A stretch of DNA of 9,136 nucleotides from an uncultured Bacteroidota bacterium (lineage in GTDB: Bacteria; Bacteroidota; Bacteroidia; Chitinophagales; Chitinophagaceae). The stretch spans positions 1 through 9,136 of the forward strand of contig CAINEG010000160.1 in assembly GCA_903847655.1 (NCBI GenBank), written 5' to 3'. The position numbers and the translations under genes were made by a program. The notes beneath the pieces are model-generated. The model was not told the origin of the DNA. It did no database searches and saw nothing but the letters and a program-made list of their open reading frames with translations. Shown one piece after another: positions 1 through 5,959 of this stretch (positions are counted from its first letter, which is position 1; every line of letters starts with the position of its first letter).

Positions 1-269
1 ATATTCCTTTTATGGAAGCCTATGGTCCAAAACAACCTGAAATGATAGTTGAATTTCCTAAAGCTCAATTCCCTGCGGATTTAAATCCAACAGTTGGCAT
101 GGCTTTAACTATGAATAATGGTCAAGGACAACAATTTCAAGTGATCGTTGTAGAAGTGAAAGAAGAAGTAGTGGTATTAGATGCGAATCATTCTTTAGCA
201 GGCCAGGACTTAACCTTTGCTTTAGAATTAGTCAAAATCGATTCTCCATCAAGTATTATTATGCCTTAA
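1..269 (+). CDS. SlyD-like FKBP-type peptidyl-prolyl cis-trans isomerase, C-terminal part (5' end outside the window)
   Basis: This is the 3' end of a gene whose reading frame is already open at base 3, so the start lies to the left. The visible ~89 residues match the second half of SlyD-type FKBPs. The insert-in-flap (chaperone) segment is visible as AYGPKQPEMI followed by PKAQFP, then VGMALTM. The end of the FKBP fold is visible as DANHSLAGQDLTFALELVKI, which corresponds to the conserved 'D-NH-LAG--L-F-V-V--I' block. SlyD proteins speed up prolyl isomerisation and act as cytoplasmic folding helpers. The protein ends in SPSSIIMP and has no histidine/cysteine-rich metal-binding tail like that of E. 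coli SlyD, so a nickel-delivery role is not supported here. The gene is followed after about 20 bases by a strong hairpin terminator. Family assignment is firm; the exact paralogue cannot be fixed without the N-terminal half. Confidence 0.9.
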   Translation, partial: IPFMEAYGPKQPEMIVEFPKAQFPADLNPTVGMALTMNNGQGQQFQVIVVEVKEEVVVLDANHSLAGQDLTFALELVKIDSPSSIIMP

Positions 270-288
270 AAGGTTTTATAATTTCTAT

Positions 289-327
289 AAAATGTCCCGC
301 GTCTTACTAAGGTGTCGGGACATTTTT
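289..327 (+). terminator. Rho-independent terminator after the slyD-like gene
   Basis: Bases 289-299 (AAAATGTCCCG) are perfectly complementary to 316-326 (CGGGACATTTT), giving an 11-bp stem with a G/C-rich core and a T-run on the 3' side (323-327). The 16-base loop can pair further (300-305 with 309-314, including two G-U wobbles), leaving one bulged base at 315. It lies 20 bases after the slyD-like stop codon and just before pepT, so it separates the two units. Because the arms carry A-runs and T-runs on opposite sides it could also work on the other strand, but no gene there needs it. Confidence 0.85.
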
Positions 328-329
328 AT

Positions 330-337
330 TATCTTTA
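330..337 (+). promoter_or_regulatory. Candidate -7 promoter element for pepT
   Basis: TATCTTTA matches the Bacteroidota -7 consensus TAnnTTTG except for the last base. It sits between the terminator hairpin and the pepT ATG, with only 3 bases between element and start codon. I see no good -33 TTG at the usual ~20-base spacing, so the call rests on the -7 match and its position. If real, the transcript would start at or within the first codon. Confidence 0.4.
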
Positions 338-340
338 GTT

Positions 341-1582
341 ATGGGATTACAATCATTAGAAGTAGCCGATCGTTTATTAAGATATGTGCAAGTGGATACG
401 CAGAGCGATCCTTATTCCGACAGCTTCCCCTCTACTGCAAAACAAAAAAATCTTTCTAAAATTTTAGTGGATGAATTGTTGGCCATGGGGGTGCAAGATG
501 CACAGATGGATCAGTATGGGTATGTGATGGCCTCTATCCCTGCCACGCATCAAAGAAAAGTGCCTGTAGTTTGTTTTTGCGCGCATGTAGACACAGCGCC
601 CGATTGCAGTGGCACTAATGTCAAACCCATTTTGCATGAAAATTATAATGGAGCACCCATTATTTTACCAGACGACCCTACACAAATAATTACAACAGCT
701 GCTTATCCTTATTTAAAGAATTTTATCGGTAAGTCTATTATTACTGCTTCCGGAAAAACTTTATTAGGTTCGGATGATAAAGCGGGCGTGGCTATTATCA
801 TGGAAATGGCTAGTTATTTAATGAAAAATAAAAACATTGAACATGGGTGCATTAAAATTTTATTTACACCTGATGAAGAAGTAGGCCGTGGTACCGAACA
901 TTTAGATCTGAAAAAATTAGGTGCCGATTTTGGCTATACTTTAGACGGAGGGGAACTTGCCTGTTTTGAAATGGAAACTTTTAGCGCCGATGGTTTAATT
1001 TTAGATATCCAAGGAGTGATCGCACATCCTGGAGCTGCCAAAGGCGTAATGCAAAACGCCATTAAAATTGCCTCCGCCATTGTTGCAGCTTTGCCTAAGA
1101 ATGAATGGAGCCCTGAACATACTCAAGGACGTTCTGGTTTTGTACATCCGAATCAAATTACTGGAGGGGCAGAAACTGCGCGTATTGAATTTTTAGTGCG
1201 TGATTTTGATACGACTCAATTGAAAGTGCATGCAGAAAGATTATATACGCTAGCAAAAGAGGTGATTGCTTCAAATCCAGATTTTTCAAAAGCTATAGTA
1301 AAAATGGAAATTAAGGAGCAGTATCGAAATATGAGAGAAGTAATTGATCAACATCCTGTCATTGTTGAAAAAGCTTTAGAAGCCTATAAATTAGTAGGTT
1401 TAACCCCCATTGTCACACCCATAAGAGGCGGTACGGATGGTAGTCGTATGAGTTTTATGGGCCTACCCACTCCTAATATATTTACTGGCATGCAGGCCAT
1501 TCACAGCAAACACGAATGGATAGGGGTTGCGGACATGGAAAAATCAGTGGAAGTATTGGTTAAATTGGTGGAAATAATATAG
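341..1582 (+). CDS. pepT: Peptidase T (tripeptide aminopeptidase, M20B zinc peptidase)
   Basis: A 413-residue protein, close to the ~408 residues usual for PepT. PepT is a cytoplasmic di-zinc aminopeptidase that removes the N-terminal residue from tripeptides. The metal site can be read in order: H82 and D84 in CAHVDTAPD, D145 in GSDDKAG, the adjacent glutamates E179 (expected general base) and E180 (metal ligand) in FTPDEEVGRG, D202 in TLDGG, and H388 in AIHSKHEW. The dimerisation-domain signature around HPGAAKGVMQNA (229-240) and the C-terminal RGGTDGSRMSFMGLPTPN (362-379) are typical PepT blocks. The ATG at 341 places these motifs at family-normal positions; no Shine-Dalgarno sequence precedes it. 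It is isolated by the upstream terminator, and exbB follows 72 bases downstream on the same strand, so read-through is possible but the functions are unrelated. No residue expected in the active site is missing. Confidence 0.96.
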   Translation: MGLQSLEVADRLLRYVQVDTQSDPYSDSFPSTAKQKNLSKILVDELLAMGVQDAQMDQYGYVMASIPATHQRKVPVVCFCAHVDTAPDCSGTNVKPILHENYNGAPIILPDDPTQIITTAAYPYLKNFIGKSIITASGKTLLGSDDKAGVAIIMEMASYLMKNKNIEHGCIKILFTPDEEVGRGTEHLDLKKLGADFGYTLDGGELACFEMETFSADGLILDIQGVIAHPGAAKGVMQNAIKIASAIVAALPKNEWSPEHTQGRSGFVHPNQITGGAETARIEFLVRDFDTTQLKVHAERLYTLAKEVIASNPDFSKAIVKMEIKEQYRNMREVIDQHPVIVEKALEAYKLVGLTPIVTPIRGGTDGSRMSFMGLPTPNIFTGMQAIHSKHEWIGVADMEKSVEVLVKLVEII

Positions 1583-1641
1583 GCCATTGATAGTTATTCA
1601 CATGTTTTTATATTTAGACAAAACCGATTAACTTTAAAAAA

Positions 1642-1649
1642 TAAATTTA
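1642..1649 (+). promoter_or_regulatory. Candidate -7 promoter element for the exbB/exbD pair
   Basis: TAAATTTA matches TAnnTTTG except the final base and ends 5 bases before the ATG at 1655. A second near-match, TAACTTTA, lies at 1629-1636. The region is A/T-rich and I see no clear -33 TTG for either, so which one is used, or whether the pair is read from pepT, cannot be settled by eye. Confidence 0.25.
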
Positions 1650-1654
1650 ACGCT

Positions 1655-2305
1655 ATGTTGTTTTTACTACAGGTTGCAGAAGATAAAATATCATTATTGA
1701 GTTTATTACAAAAAGGGGGATGGATCATGTATCCGTTGTACCTGCTTTTAGTAATAGCTATTTTTGTTTTTATAGAACGTGTATTGGCGATTAAAAAAGT
1801 GGGCAATATTGATCCTAAATTCATGCTTATTATCAAGGACAATATTTTATCTAGCAATATAGAAGCAGCAAAAAGTTTAGCTAAAAGCGTAGACAATCCA
1901 GTAGCTAAAATGATTGAAAAAGGAATCATTAGAATTGGAAAACCTATTGACGCCATTGAAAAAAGCATGGAAAATGTAGGTAAATTAGAAATGTATTCCA
2001 TGGAGCGTAATTTAAACGTACTCTCCTTAGTGGCGGGTATAGCGCCCATGTTTGGTTTCTTAGGAACCATTATTGGAATGGTGCAATTGTTTTATGGCAT
2101 TGCTTCTACAGGTGAATACACTTTGAATACCATCGCAGGTGGTATCTATACTAAAATGATTACTTCAGCAACGGGTTTAATAATAGGATTGATTGCTTAT
2201 GTAGGACACAATTATATTTCAACACAGATAGATAAGGTAGCCAATAAAATGGAATCGGCCAGTGCTGATTTTTTAGATATTTTACAAGAATCCACTCATT
2301 CTTAA
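1655..2305 (+). CDS. exbB: MotA/TolQ/ExbB family proton-channel protein
   Basis: A 216-residue inner-membrane protein of the ExbB/TolQ family, which forms the pentameric proton channel that powers TonB- or Tol-type envelope work. Three membrane segments are visible: about 26-46 (MYPLYLLLVIAIFVF), 119-147 (containing IAPMFGFLGTIIGMVQLF) and 163-188 (KMITSATGLIIGLIAYVG). The long charged cytoplasmic stretch between segments 1 and 2 is as expected for the family. The channel threonine of segment 2 is present (T138 in LGT). The segment 3 threonine appears to be S171 or T173 in TSATGL, so a hydroxyl is kept. The ATG at 1655 gives the usual short N-terminal amphipathic stretch (LSLLQKGGW) before segment 1; a later ATG at 1727 would cut into it. 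exbD follows 9 bases downstream, so the two form an operon. The exact name (exbB or tolQ) cannot be decided because no TonB/TolA partner is adjacent. Confidence 0.92.
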   Translation: MLFLLQVAEDKISLLSLLQKGGWIMYPLYLLLVIAIFVFIERVLAIKKVGNIDPKFMLIIKDNILSSNIEAAKSLAKSVDNPVAKMIEKGIIRIGKPIDAIEKSMENVGKLEMYSMERNLNVLSLVAGIAPMFGFLGTIIGMVQLFYGIASTGEYTLNTIAGGIYTKMITSATGLIIGLIAYVGHNYISTQIDKVANKMESASADFLDILQESTHS

Positions 2306-2314
2306 TTTTACTAC

Positions 2315-2713
2315 ATGAATTTAAGAAAACGATTAAGAAACTCTCCCGAAGTGCACACTGGTGCATTGAATGATATTTTATTTATCTTATTGTTGTTTTT
2401 TTTAATTGTATCTACCTTGGCCAATCCTAATGTGATTAAGGTATCTAATCCAAAATCGGCTAGCGATACCAAGGCCAAACAAACCGTGGTGGTGACTATT
2501 GATAAAGAGCAGCATTTGTTTATCGGCTCCACGCCTGTGTCTATCGAAGCTTTACCTGTTGAGTTAAAAACTTTCTTAGCCAAAGAAACCGACAAGCCTT
2601 CTGTTGTTATTAATGGAGATAGCCTAGCCAAATTAGGCGTAACCATTCAAGTGATGCAAATTATAAAGTCGTTGGGGGCTACTCCCGTGGTAGCAGTGAA
2701 TCCGGCACATTAG
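2315..2713 (+). CDS. exbD: ExbD/TolR family biopolymer transport protein
   Basis: A 132-residue protein with the ExbD/TolR plan: a short basic cytoplasmic N-terminus (MNLRKRLRN), one membrane helix at about 20-38, and a periplasmic domain (~45-130). The proton-carrying aspartate that defines the family is D20, at the start of the helix in ALNDILFILLLFF. The periplasmic part has the usual end, with KPSVVINGD and a final helix-strand VMQIIKSLGATPVVAVNP. It pairs with the ExbB-like channel 9 bases upstream, forming the proton-driven motor subunit that energises a TonB- or TolA-like partner. No such partner follows; the next gene is prmC on the opposite strand 25 bases later. The protein is slightly short for the family but complete at both ends, and no terminator hairpin is visible in the short convergent gap. 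Confidence 0.92.
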   Translation: MNLRKRLRNSPEVHTGALNDILFILLLFFLIVSTLANPNVIKVSNPKSASDTKAKQTVVVTIDKEQHLFIGSTPVSIEALPVELKTFLAKETDKPSVVINGDSLAKLGVTIQVMQIIKSLGATPVVAVNPAH

Positions 2714-2738
2714 ATTAATGGTCAGCTGCAATCTATTA

Positions 2739-3587
2739 TTATTTCAAACTGGCTCTTATCATTCTGTTTTTTCCAAAACTATCTCTTCTAATTTCTGCAT
2801 GAAAATTCATTTCATCTAACAATTGAAGTATGGCTTTTCCTTGATCATAATGAATTTCAAAAAATAATTGACCCTTGGGGGCTAAATATTTTTTGGATAC
2901 TTGGGCAATGGCTTTATAAAATACTAATGGATCCTCATTGGGCACAAATAAAGCAATGAGTGGTTCATAGTTTTTCACCTTTGCCTCCATATTTATTTTT
3001 TCTCTCACCGGAATATAGGGAGGGTTACTTACCATGACATCAAAGCTATGCGTTAGTGTGGTCTCGTGAATAATGTCTTGTTCGATCCATTCAATAGTCG
3101 CGTCCAAATTAGTCGCATTTTTTTTAGCAAGTTCCAATGCATTTACACTAATGTCCATGGCAGTGACACTGCATTCGGGCAATGCTTTCTTTAAGGAGAT
3201 GGCAATGCAACCAGAGCCCGTGCCAATGTCTAATAATTGCAATGGTTTGGCAATGATATGGGCATAGTCTACTACCCATTCTACCAATTCTTCTGTCTCT
3301 GGTCTTGGAATTAAAACATGTTCATTCACTATAAAATCATTGCCCATGAACCAGGCCTTGCCTAAAATGTATTGAATGGGCTTGTCATTTAATAATGCTG
3401 CAGTGTACTCGTTGAATTTATTTATTTGCGCCTCCGTCAATGGTGTATTGATCTCCACTATTTGCTGCACTCTGTTCCATCCAGTGACTTCCTCTATGAG
3501 CATGCCCAATAAACTGTTTAATTCAATGGACTCTATTTTTTTACTGAGCGATTGCTTGATCGCTAATTTAATTTCTGCTAAAGTCAT
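2739..3587 (-). CDS. prmC: Peptide chain release factor N5-glutamine methyltransferase
   Basis: A 282-residue protein of normal length for PrmC (HemK), which uses S-adenosylmethionine to methylate the glutamine of the GGQ motif in release factors RF1 and RF2 and so tunes translation termination. The N-terminal helical substrate-binding domain covers about 1-80 and ends in the typical IQYILGKAWFMGNDF region. The methyltransferase domain follows with PRPETEELVEW (94-104), the SAM-binding loop LDIGTGSGCIA (119-129), an acidic residue at the end of strand 2 (MDIS, 144-147), and the catalytic NPPY at 188-191, followed by IPVREK. KNYEPLIAL (205-213) and FFEI (242-245) are also family blocks. It converges on exbD and is divergent from the yigZ-like gene. 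The ATG at 3587 fits the family start. No Shine-Dalgarno sequence is present. Confidence 0.95.
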   Translation of the reverse strand: MTLAEIKLAIKQSLSKKIESIELNSLLGMLIEEVTGWNRVQQIVEINTPLTEAQINKFNEYTAALLNDKPIQYILGKAWFMGNDFIVNEHVLIPRPETEELVEWVVDYAHIIAKPLQLLDIGTGSGCIAISLKKALPECSVTAMDISVNALELAKKNATNLDATIEWIEQDIIHETTLTHSFDVMVSNPPYIPVREKINMEAKVKNYEPLIALFVPNEDPLVFYKAIAQVSKKYLAPKGQLFFEIHYDQGKAILQLLDEMNFHAEIRRDSFGKNRMIRASLK

Positions 3588-3591
3588 ACTG

Positions 3592-3599
3592 CAATGTTA
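3592..3599 (-). promoter_or_regulatory. Candidate -7 promoter element for prmC
   Basis: Read on the minus strand this is TAACATTG, matching TAnnTTTG at all fixed positions but one, and lying 4 bases before the prmC ATG. No -33 TTG is evident about 20 bases upstream. The same element-to-ATG distance is seen at the ABC ATPase gene at the right end. Weak on its own, stronger as part of the pattern across the window. Confidence 0.3.
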
Positions 3600-3625
3600 C
3601 AAATGATTACGCATTATGAACTAGC

Positions 3626-3657
3626 TTTGGCCTTATAATTACAAGAACTTACCTTTA
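3626..3657 (+). promoter_or_regulatory. Candidate -33/-7 promoter for the yigZ-like gene
   Basis: TTTG at 3626-3629 and TACCTTTA at 3650-3657 are 20 bases apart, the spacing expected of Bacteroidota housekeeping promoters (TTTG at -33, TAnnTTTG at -7; last base differs). This is the only start in the window where I see both elements. The -7 match ends 1 base before the ATG at 3659, so the mRNA would be leaderless or start inside the first codons. No later in-frame ATG could replace the annotated start without deleting the conserved N-terminus. Confidence 0.4.
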
Positions 3658-3658
3658 A

Positions 3659-4267
3659 ATGGATCCTGATTTTTATTATACCATTGAACAATCGGCTGTG
3701 GCTGAGTTTAAAGAAAGAGGGAGTCGTTTTTTGGCTTATTGCTACCCTGTGGATTCTATTGAAAGGGCTAAGTCCTATATCGCAGCATTAAAAAAAGAAC
3801 ATCCCAAGGCGGTACATTATTGTTTGGCTTATCGAATGGGCATAGATGGCAATACTTTTCGGGTAAGTGATGACGGAGAACCCTCAGGTTCGGCTGGTCG
3901 GCCCATCCTCGGCCAAATAGACAGTAAACAATTGACCAATGTTTTAGTGGTGGTGGTAAGGTATTTTGGAGGAACTTTATTAGGCGTGCCTGGCTTAATC
4001 AATGCATATAAAACTTCTACAGCATTGGCCCTTCAATTAATCCCAATGGTGCAAAAGGCAGTAGAAATTAATTATGAATTGAATTTTGACTACCATCAAA
4101 TGAATGAAGTAATGATGATTGTCAAACAGTACAACTGCCAGGTGACCGAACAATTAGCCCAATTATTTGTTCAATTAAAAATAGGCATACCTAAGCATCG
4201 TTTGGAAGAAGTTTTGAATAAGTTTGGCGAGTTGCGTGAGGTAAGTTTGAAACGCATTGAAAAATAA
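3659..4267 (+). CDS. YigZ/IMPACT family protein (UPF0029)
   Basis: A 202-residue protein, the usual length for the bacterial YigZ/IMPACT family. The N-terminal UPF0029 domain (about 12-125) has all its hallmark blocks: FKERGSRFLAYCYPV (17-31), HYCLAYRMG (53-61), SDDGEPSGSAGRPIL (70-84) and VVRYFGGTLLGVPGLI (99-114). The remainder (about 135-198) corresponds to the C-terminal ferredoxin-like domain often called DUF1949. Eukaryotic IMPACT/YIH1 acts in amino-acid-starvation control through GCN1; the bacterial role is not settled, and a nucleic-acid or ribosome-linked role is only inferred from the fold. It stands alone: divergent from prmC 71 bases away, convergent with the dehydrogenase gene 24 bases later. 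The ATG at 3659 matches the family N-terminus (YYTIEQSAVAEFKERGS). Confidence 0.93.
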   Translation: MDPDFYYTIEQSAVAEFKERGSRFLAYCYPVDSIERAKSYIAALKKEHPKAVHYCLAYRMGIDGNTFRVSDDGEPSGSAGRPILGQIDSKQLTNVLVVVVRYFGGTLLGVPGLINAYKTSTALALQLIPMVQKAVEINYELNFDYHQMNEVMMIVKQYNCQVTEQLAQLFVQLKIGIPKHRLEEVLNKFGELREVSLKRIEK

Positions 4268-4291
4268 ATAGCTAAATTAAAATTTGGTGCG

Positions 4292-5137
4292 CTAGTATTT
4301 GTAAAATCCTTCTCCAGTTTTAACACCTAATTTTCCTGCATCAACCATCTGTATCAATAAAGGACAGGGAGCATATTTGGTATCCTTAAATCCTTCTTGC
4401 ATAATGCTTAAAATATTTTTACAAACATCTAAGCCAATATAATCGGCTAATTGCAAGGGTCCCATGGGATGGGCCATTCCTAATTTCATGATTTGATCAA
4501 TCGTTGCAACATCACTAACCCCTTCTAACAAAGCATGGATGGCTTCGTTGATCATGGGCATTAAAATTCTGTTGGCAATAAATCCTGGAAAATCTTTTAC
4601 TACACATGGAATTTTATCCAAGACCTTGGTCAAGGCTACAATGGTTTCCGTGATTTTAGGATCTGTGGCCGCACCATTGATAATTTCTACAAGTTTCATC
4701 ACTGGCACTGGGTTCATAAAATGCATGCCAATAACCTTGCTTGGTCGTTGAGTGGCAGCAGCCAATTCGGCGATGGAAATAGAAGAGGTATTGCTGGCTA
4801 GAATACAAGCTGCTGGCGCATGTTGGTCGGCGGCTGAAAAAATTATTTTTTTAATAGCGCTATTTTCTGTTGCAGCTTCAATGACCAAGTCTGCTTCTTT
4901 TACACCCATTTCAATTTCAGTGAAACATTGGATGTTTTGAAGTGTACTTATTTTTTCTGCTTCGGTACTGATGCCTTTTGCAATTTGCCGATCTAAGTTT
5001 TTTGCAATAGTCGCGAGGGCTTTGTCTAAGGCGCTAGATTGGGAATCTATTAAGTTTACTTTAAACCCTTTTTGAGCCATTACATGTGCAATGCCATTAC
5101 CCATGGTGCCTGCTCCAATAACTGAGATATTTTTCAT
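4292..5137 (-). CDS. 3-hydroxybutyryl-CoA dehydrogenase
   Basis: A 281-residue NAD-dependent 3-hydroxyacyl-CoA dehydrogenase of the short monofunctional type (Hbd/PaaH/FadB2), which interconverts (S)-3-hydroxybutyryl-CoA and acetoacetyl-CoA. The Rossmann NAD-binding loop GAGTMG is at residues 8-13, with D31 at the end of strand 2. The catalytic set aligns with human HADH at a constant offset of 19: S118 in SNTSS, H139 in GMHFMNP, E151 in LVEI, and N189 in FIANR. The C-terminal dimerisation domain ends in GVKTGEGFYKY, the family's usual terminus. The frame is open upstream to 5203, but I place the start at the ATG at 5137 because MKNISVIGAGTMG is where the family begins. The earlier start would add 22 residues without homology and overlap the preceding gene. 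It follows that gene by 7 bases and is probably co-transcribed with it. It may serve beta-oxidation or butanoyl-CoA metabolism; the substrate range cannot be read from sequence. Confidence 0.94.
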   Translation of the reverse strand: MKNISVIGAGTMGNGIAHVMAQKGFKVNLIDSQSSALDKALATIAKNLDRQIAKGISTEAEKISTLQNIQCFTEIEMGVKEADLVIEAATENSAIKKIIFSAADQHAPAACILASNTSSISIAELAAATQRPSKVIGMHFMNPVPVMKLVEIINGAATDPKITETIVALTKVLDKIPCVVKDFPGFIANRILMPMINEAIHALLEGVSDVATIDQIMKLGMAHPMGPLQLADYIGLDVCKNILSIMQEGFKDTKYAPCPLLIQMVDAGKLGVKTGEGFYKY

Positions 5138-5144
5138 GGAGCTA

Positions 5145-5792
5145 TTATTTTCTTGTTTTGTAATCTCCTCTTTTCCAAGAATTGATAAAGGATCTCCAAG
5201 CACTTGGATTCAAAATATTCATTGGGGGCAACTGACCTGAGTAATAATATTTAGCGGCTTGTTGTGTTAAGGAGGCGCCTACGGCTTCTTTGCCATCGTA
5301 AGGCAAACTTGATAAGATGATCCTTTTCTGACTCATGCTTGTGTTTTTTCTTGCTGTTTCATATAAGTCGTCATCTACTTTAGAATTAACAAAATCTCTA
5401 TCAAATTGCGCACGGGTGGGTCTAGGTTTTAAAATGGTCGCAGGTAAAAAATTAGTATCATTCACCAGCAATTGTATAACACTGTATTGGTTGCCTTCTA
5501 ATTTAGCAGGAATAAGAATGGTTCTATCTTTAAATCCAACACATGAAAAAGTGATATGTTCTCCTTTGTTCACTGCAATGGAAAACACCCCATCGTTATT
5601 GGTAATCGTACCTCTTCCTTTTTTCTCCACTACCACACTGGCAAAAGGGACCGCTTTTAAACTATCGGCCGTCATAATTACACCATACAATTGAACCACA
5701 GAATCTCTGTATATATCTATATCCTGAGCATGGGCTGTCTGGGTTTTTAGACCTATCAAAGCAATGGCCATAATTAAAATAAACTTTCTCAT
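5145..5792 (-). CDS. Exported protein with carboxypeptidase-regulatory-like (CarboxypepD_reg) domain
   Basis: A 215-residue protein of unknown function. Residues 1-22 are a clear Sec signal peptide (basic MRK, a hydrophobic core, and a TAHA cleavage site before QD). Residues about 33-110 form a beta-sandwich of the CarboxypepD_reg-like type, with the usual pattern LYGVIMTADSLKAVPFASVVV, then GTITNNDGVFSI and FSCVGFKD. The same fold starts many Bacteroidota outer-membrane TonB-dependent proteins, but no receptor barrel or plug follows here. The C-terminal ~100 residues are polar and end in a basic stretch (WKRGDYKTRK) with no membrane anchor, lipobox or type IX sorting domain visible. It is likely a small periplasmic or surface-associated protein. 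It leads a two-gene unit with the dehydrogenase 7 bases downstream; the link between an exported protein and a cytoplasmic CoA enzyme is unexplained. Confidence 0.85.
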   Translation of the reverse strand: MRKFILIMAIALIGLKTQTAHAQDIDIYRDSVVQLYGVIMTADSLKAVPFASVVVEKKGRGTITNNDGVFSIAVNKGEHITFSCVGFKDRTILIPAKLEGNQYSVIQLLVNDTNFLPATILKPRPTRAQFDRDFVNSKVDDDLYETARKNTSMSQKRIILSSLPYDGKEAVGASLTQQAAKYYYSGQLPPMNILNPSAWRSFINSWKRGDYKTRK

Positions 5793-5799
5793 GTAGTTA

Positions 5800-5807
5800 C
5801 AAAATTA
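5800..5807 (-). promoter_or_regulatory. -7 promoter element for the exported protein/dehydrogenase unit
   Basis: On the minus strand this reads TAATTTTG, an exact match to TAnnTTTG, ending 7 bases before the ATG at 5792. About 20 bases further upstream lies TTCG (5828-5831 region, minus strand), a one-mismatch -33 candidate. The implied transcript has almost no leader. Confidence 0.5.
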
Positions 5808-5833
5808 AGTCTCCTAGTTTAAATATACGAACA

Positions 5834-5853
5834 CAATTTTTTTGTCAAAATTG
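5834..5853. repeat. 7-bp perfect inverted repeat in the divergent intergenic region
   Basis: CAATTTT (5834-5840) and AAAATTG (5847-5853) are perfect inverted copies around a 6-base spacer. It lies just upstream of the proposed -33 region of the leftward promoter and about 65 bases upstream of the rightward -7 element, a place where an operator could act. The arms are A/T-rich, so a chance occurrence is quite possible and no regulator family is implied. Confidence 0.3.
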
Positions 5854-5917
5854 GTAGTTTTTAAGGCAAAAACCTATATTCTACCTTCTAAAACAGCAAA
5901 ATAAGTACAATGAGCGT

Positions 5918-5925
5918 TAACTTTG
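5918..5925 (+). promoter_or_regulatory. -7 promoter element for the mrp-cmk unit
   Basis: TAACTTTG is an exact match to TAnnTTTG. No -33 TTG is evident 19-21 bases upstream. It places the transcript start near 5930, giving a leader of about 25-30 bases before the ATG at 5960. This argues against the in-frame GTG at 5927, which would lie at or before the transcript start. Confidence 0.5.
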
Positions 5926-5959
5926 CGTGGATCTATTTTATTTAACAAAAACTTTCAAA

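Noticed and set aside
1594..2070. Long minus-strand open frame opposite exbB (158 codons)
   Set aside because: It lies across the well-supported ExbB gene, matches no family I recognise, and is low-complexity hydrophobic, as expected of an antisense shadow.
3940..3960. GTG-rich triplet run suggesting a microsatellite
   Set aside because: It simply encodes the conserved VVVV strand of the UPF0029 domain before RYFGG.
4268..4291. Possible terminator in the convergent gap between the yigZ-like gene and the dehydrogenase
   Set aside because: Only a 4-bp TAGC/GCTA pairing around an A/T-rich loop, with no T-run; too weak to call.
5138..5203. 22-residue N-terminal extension of the 3-hydroxybutyryl-CoA dehydrogenase
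   Set aside because: It would overlap the exported-protein gene and precedes the normal family start MKNISVIGAG; it shows no signal or domain.
5927..5959. Upstream GTG start for mrp adding 11 residues
   Set aside because: It begins 1 base after the exact -7 element TAACTTTG, so it would lie at or before the transcript start, and the extra residues are absent from the DUF59 start in the family.
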